Shown here: piece after piece, positions 63,876 to 64,000 of the stretch
Layout of the letters: every line of letters starts with the position of its first letter
Position numbering within the stretch: position 1 is the stretch's first letter
NCBI GenBank assembly: GCA_960531495.1
Contig: OY482859.1
Location: 30,769,481-30,833,480 of the forward strand
From: Zeus faber
Lineage: Eukaryota > Chordata > Actinopteri > Zeiformes > Zeidae
Direction of reading: 5' to 3'
Length of the DNA: 64,000 bases
Notes under the pieces: generated by a model
Told to the model about the DNA's origin: nothing
What the model saw: only the letters and a program-made list of their open reading frames with translations
Database searches by the model: none
Translations under genes and position numbers: made by a program

Positions 63876-64000
63876 GTGATCAGAGATTTTTGCCCACCAT
63901 TCAATATCACAGCTTTCCGCATGGAAATGGTCATTTTGTCCATCCAGGCAATGACTAGTTAGATGGCTACAGTAGAAGCGTGCTCTTCCAAACGTGACAG

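Overview
The window is animal nuclear DNA and almost certainly from a teleost fish. It has (CA)n, (TA)n and (CT)n microsatellites and a GT-AG intron-exon gene. Its mixture of young and old repeats is fish-like: L2, L1, L1-Tx1 and jockey-type LINEs, tRNA-derived SINEs, four Tc1/mariner elements, several hAT elements, Ty3/gypsy elements including a chromodomain chromovirus, and a gammaretrovirus-like endogenous retrovirus (ERV). The species cannot be named. About half of the window is recognisable transposon, and most of the remainder is AT-rich DNA with no supportable gene. || Layout. 0-3.1 kb: the 3' part of an L1 on the minus strand with a very G-rich 3' UTR. 3.1-3.6 kb: an unclassified repeat with a SINE inserted in it; the empty-site version is at 21.25-21.55 kb. 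4.76-9.86 kb: a three-level nest, a minus-strand Tc1 split by an L2 LINE that is itself split by a second Tc1. 10.5-13.3 kb: Arg-rich ORF pieces next to a cluster of a repeated 20-bp motif, perhaps an unrecognised DNA transposon. 13.45-14.70 kb: a DD37E Tc1/mariner. 15.49-18.12 kb: a hAT with perfect 8-bp target duplications. 19.2-20.9 kb: a second L1 on the plus strand. 23.3-26.1 kb: a repeat copy carrying a minus-strand gypsy. 27.4-32.3 kb: a proline-rich repeat ORF, then a gag-pol chromovirus. 34.8-36.3 kb: two LINE pieces meeting 3' to 5'. 38.4-39.7 kb: a gypsy gag-protease scrap and a small hAT-like element. 44.5-46.9 kb: a minus-strand gypsy. 48.6-49.3 kb: a deleted Tc1. 49.85-52.28 kb: an L1-Tx1 LINE, into which an ERV (52.28-58.03 kb) integrated with a 4-bp target duplication. 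58.28-58.82 kb: a duplicated piece of a host gene. 62.5-64.0 kb: the first three coding exons of that gene. || The one convincing host gene is a serine-beta-lactamase-like gene that I take to be lactbl1 (plus strand). It encodes an N-terminal membrane anchor and then the start of the beta-lactamase/PBP-like domain, and it runs off the right edge. Exons 2 and 3, with their intron, occur a second time 5.2 kb upstream with only synonymous coding differences. This is either a recent duplication or an unpurged haplotype in the assembly. || Points of most interest: (i) the ERV reading frame after gag has two H-x-T-x motifs typical of 2H phosphoesterases between a short protease-like segment and reverse transcriptase, and an in-frame amber codon separates gag from that frame; (ii) L2 and a tRNA-type SINE in the same window share a 3' tail; (iii) a cluster of repeated motifs at 12.2-13.2 kb lies beside an unknown Arg-rich ORF; (iv) paired filled and empty insertion sites and nested insertions allow relative dating. 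All transposon genes here are broken by deletions, frameshifts or stops.
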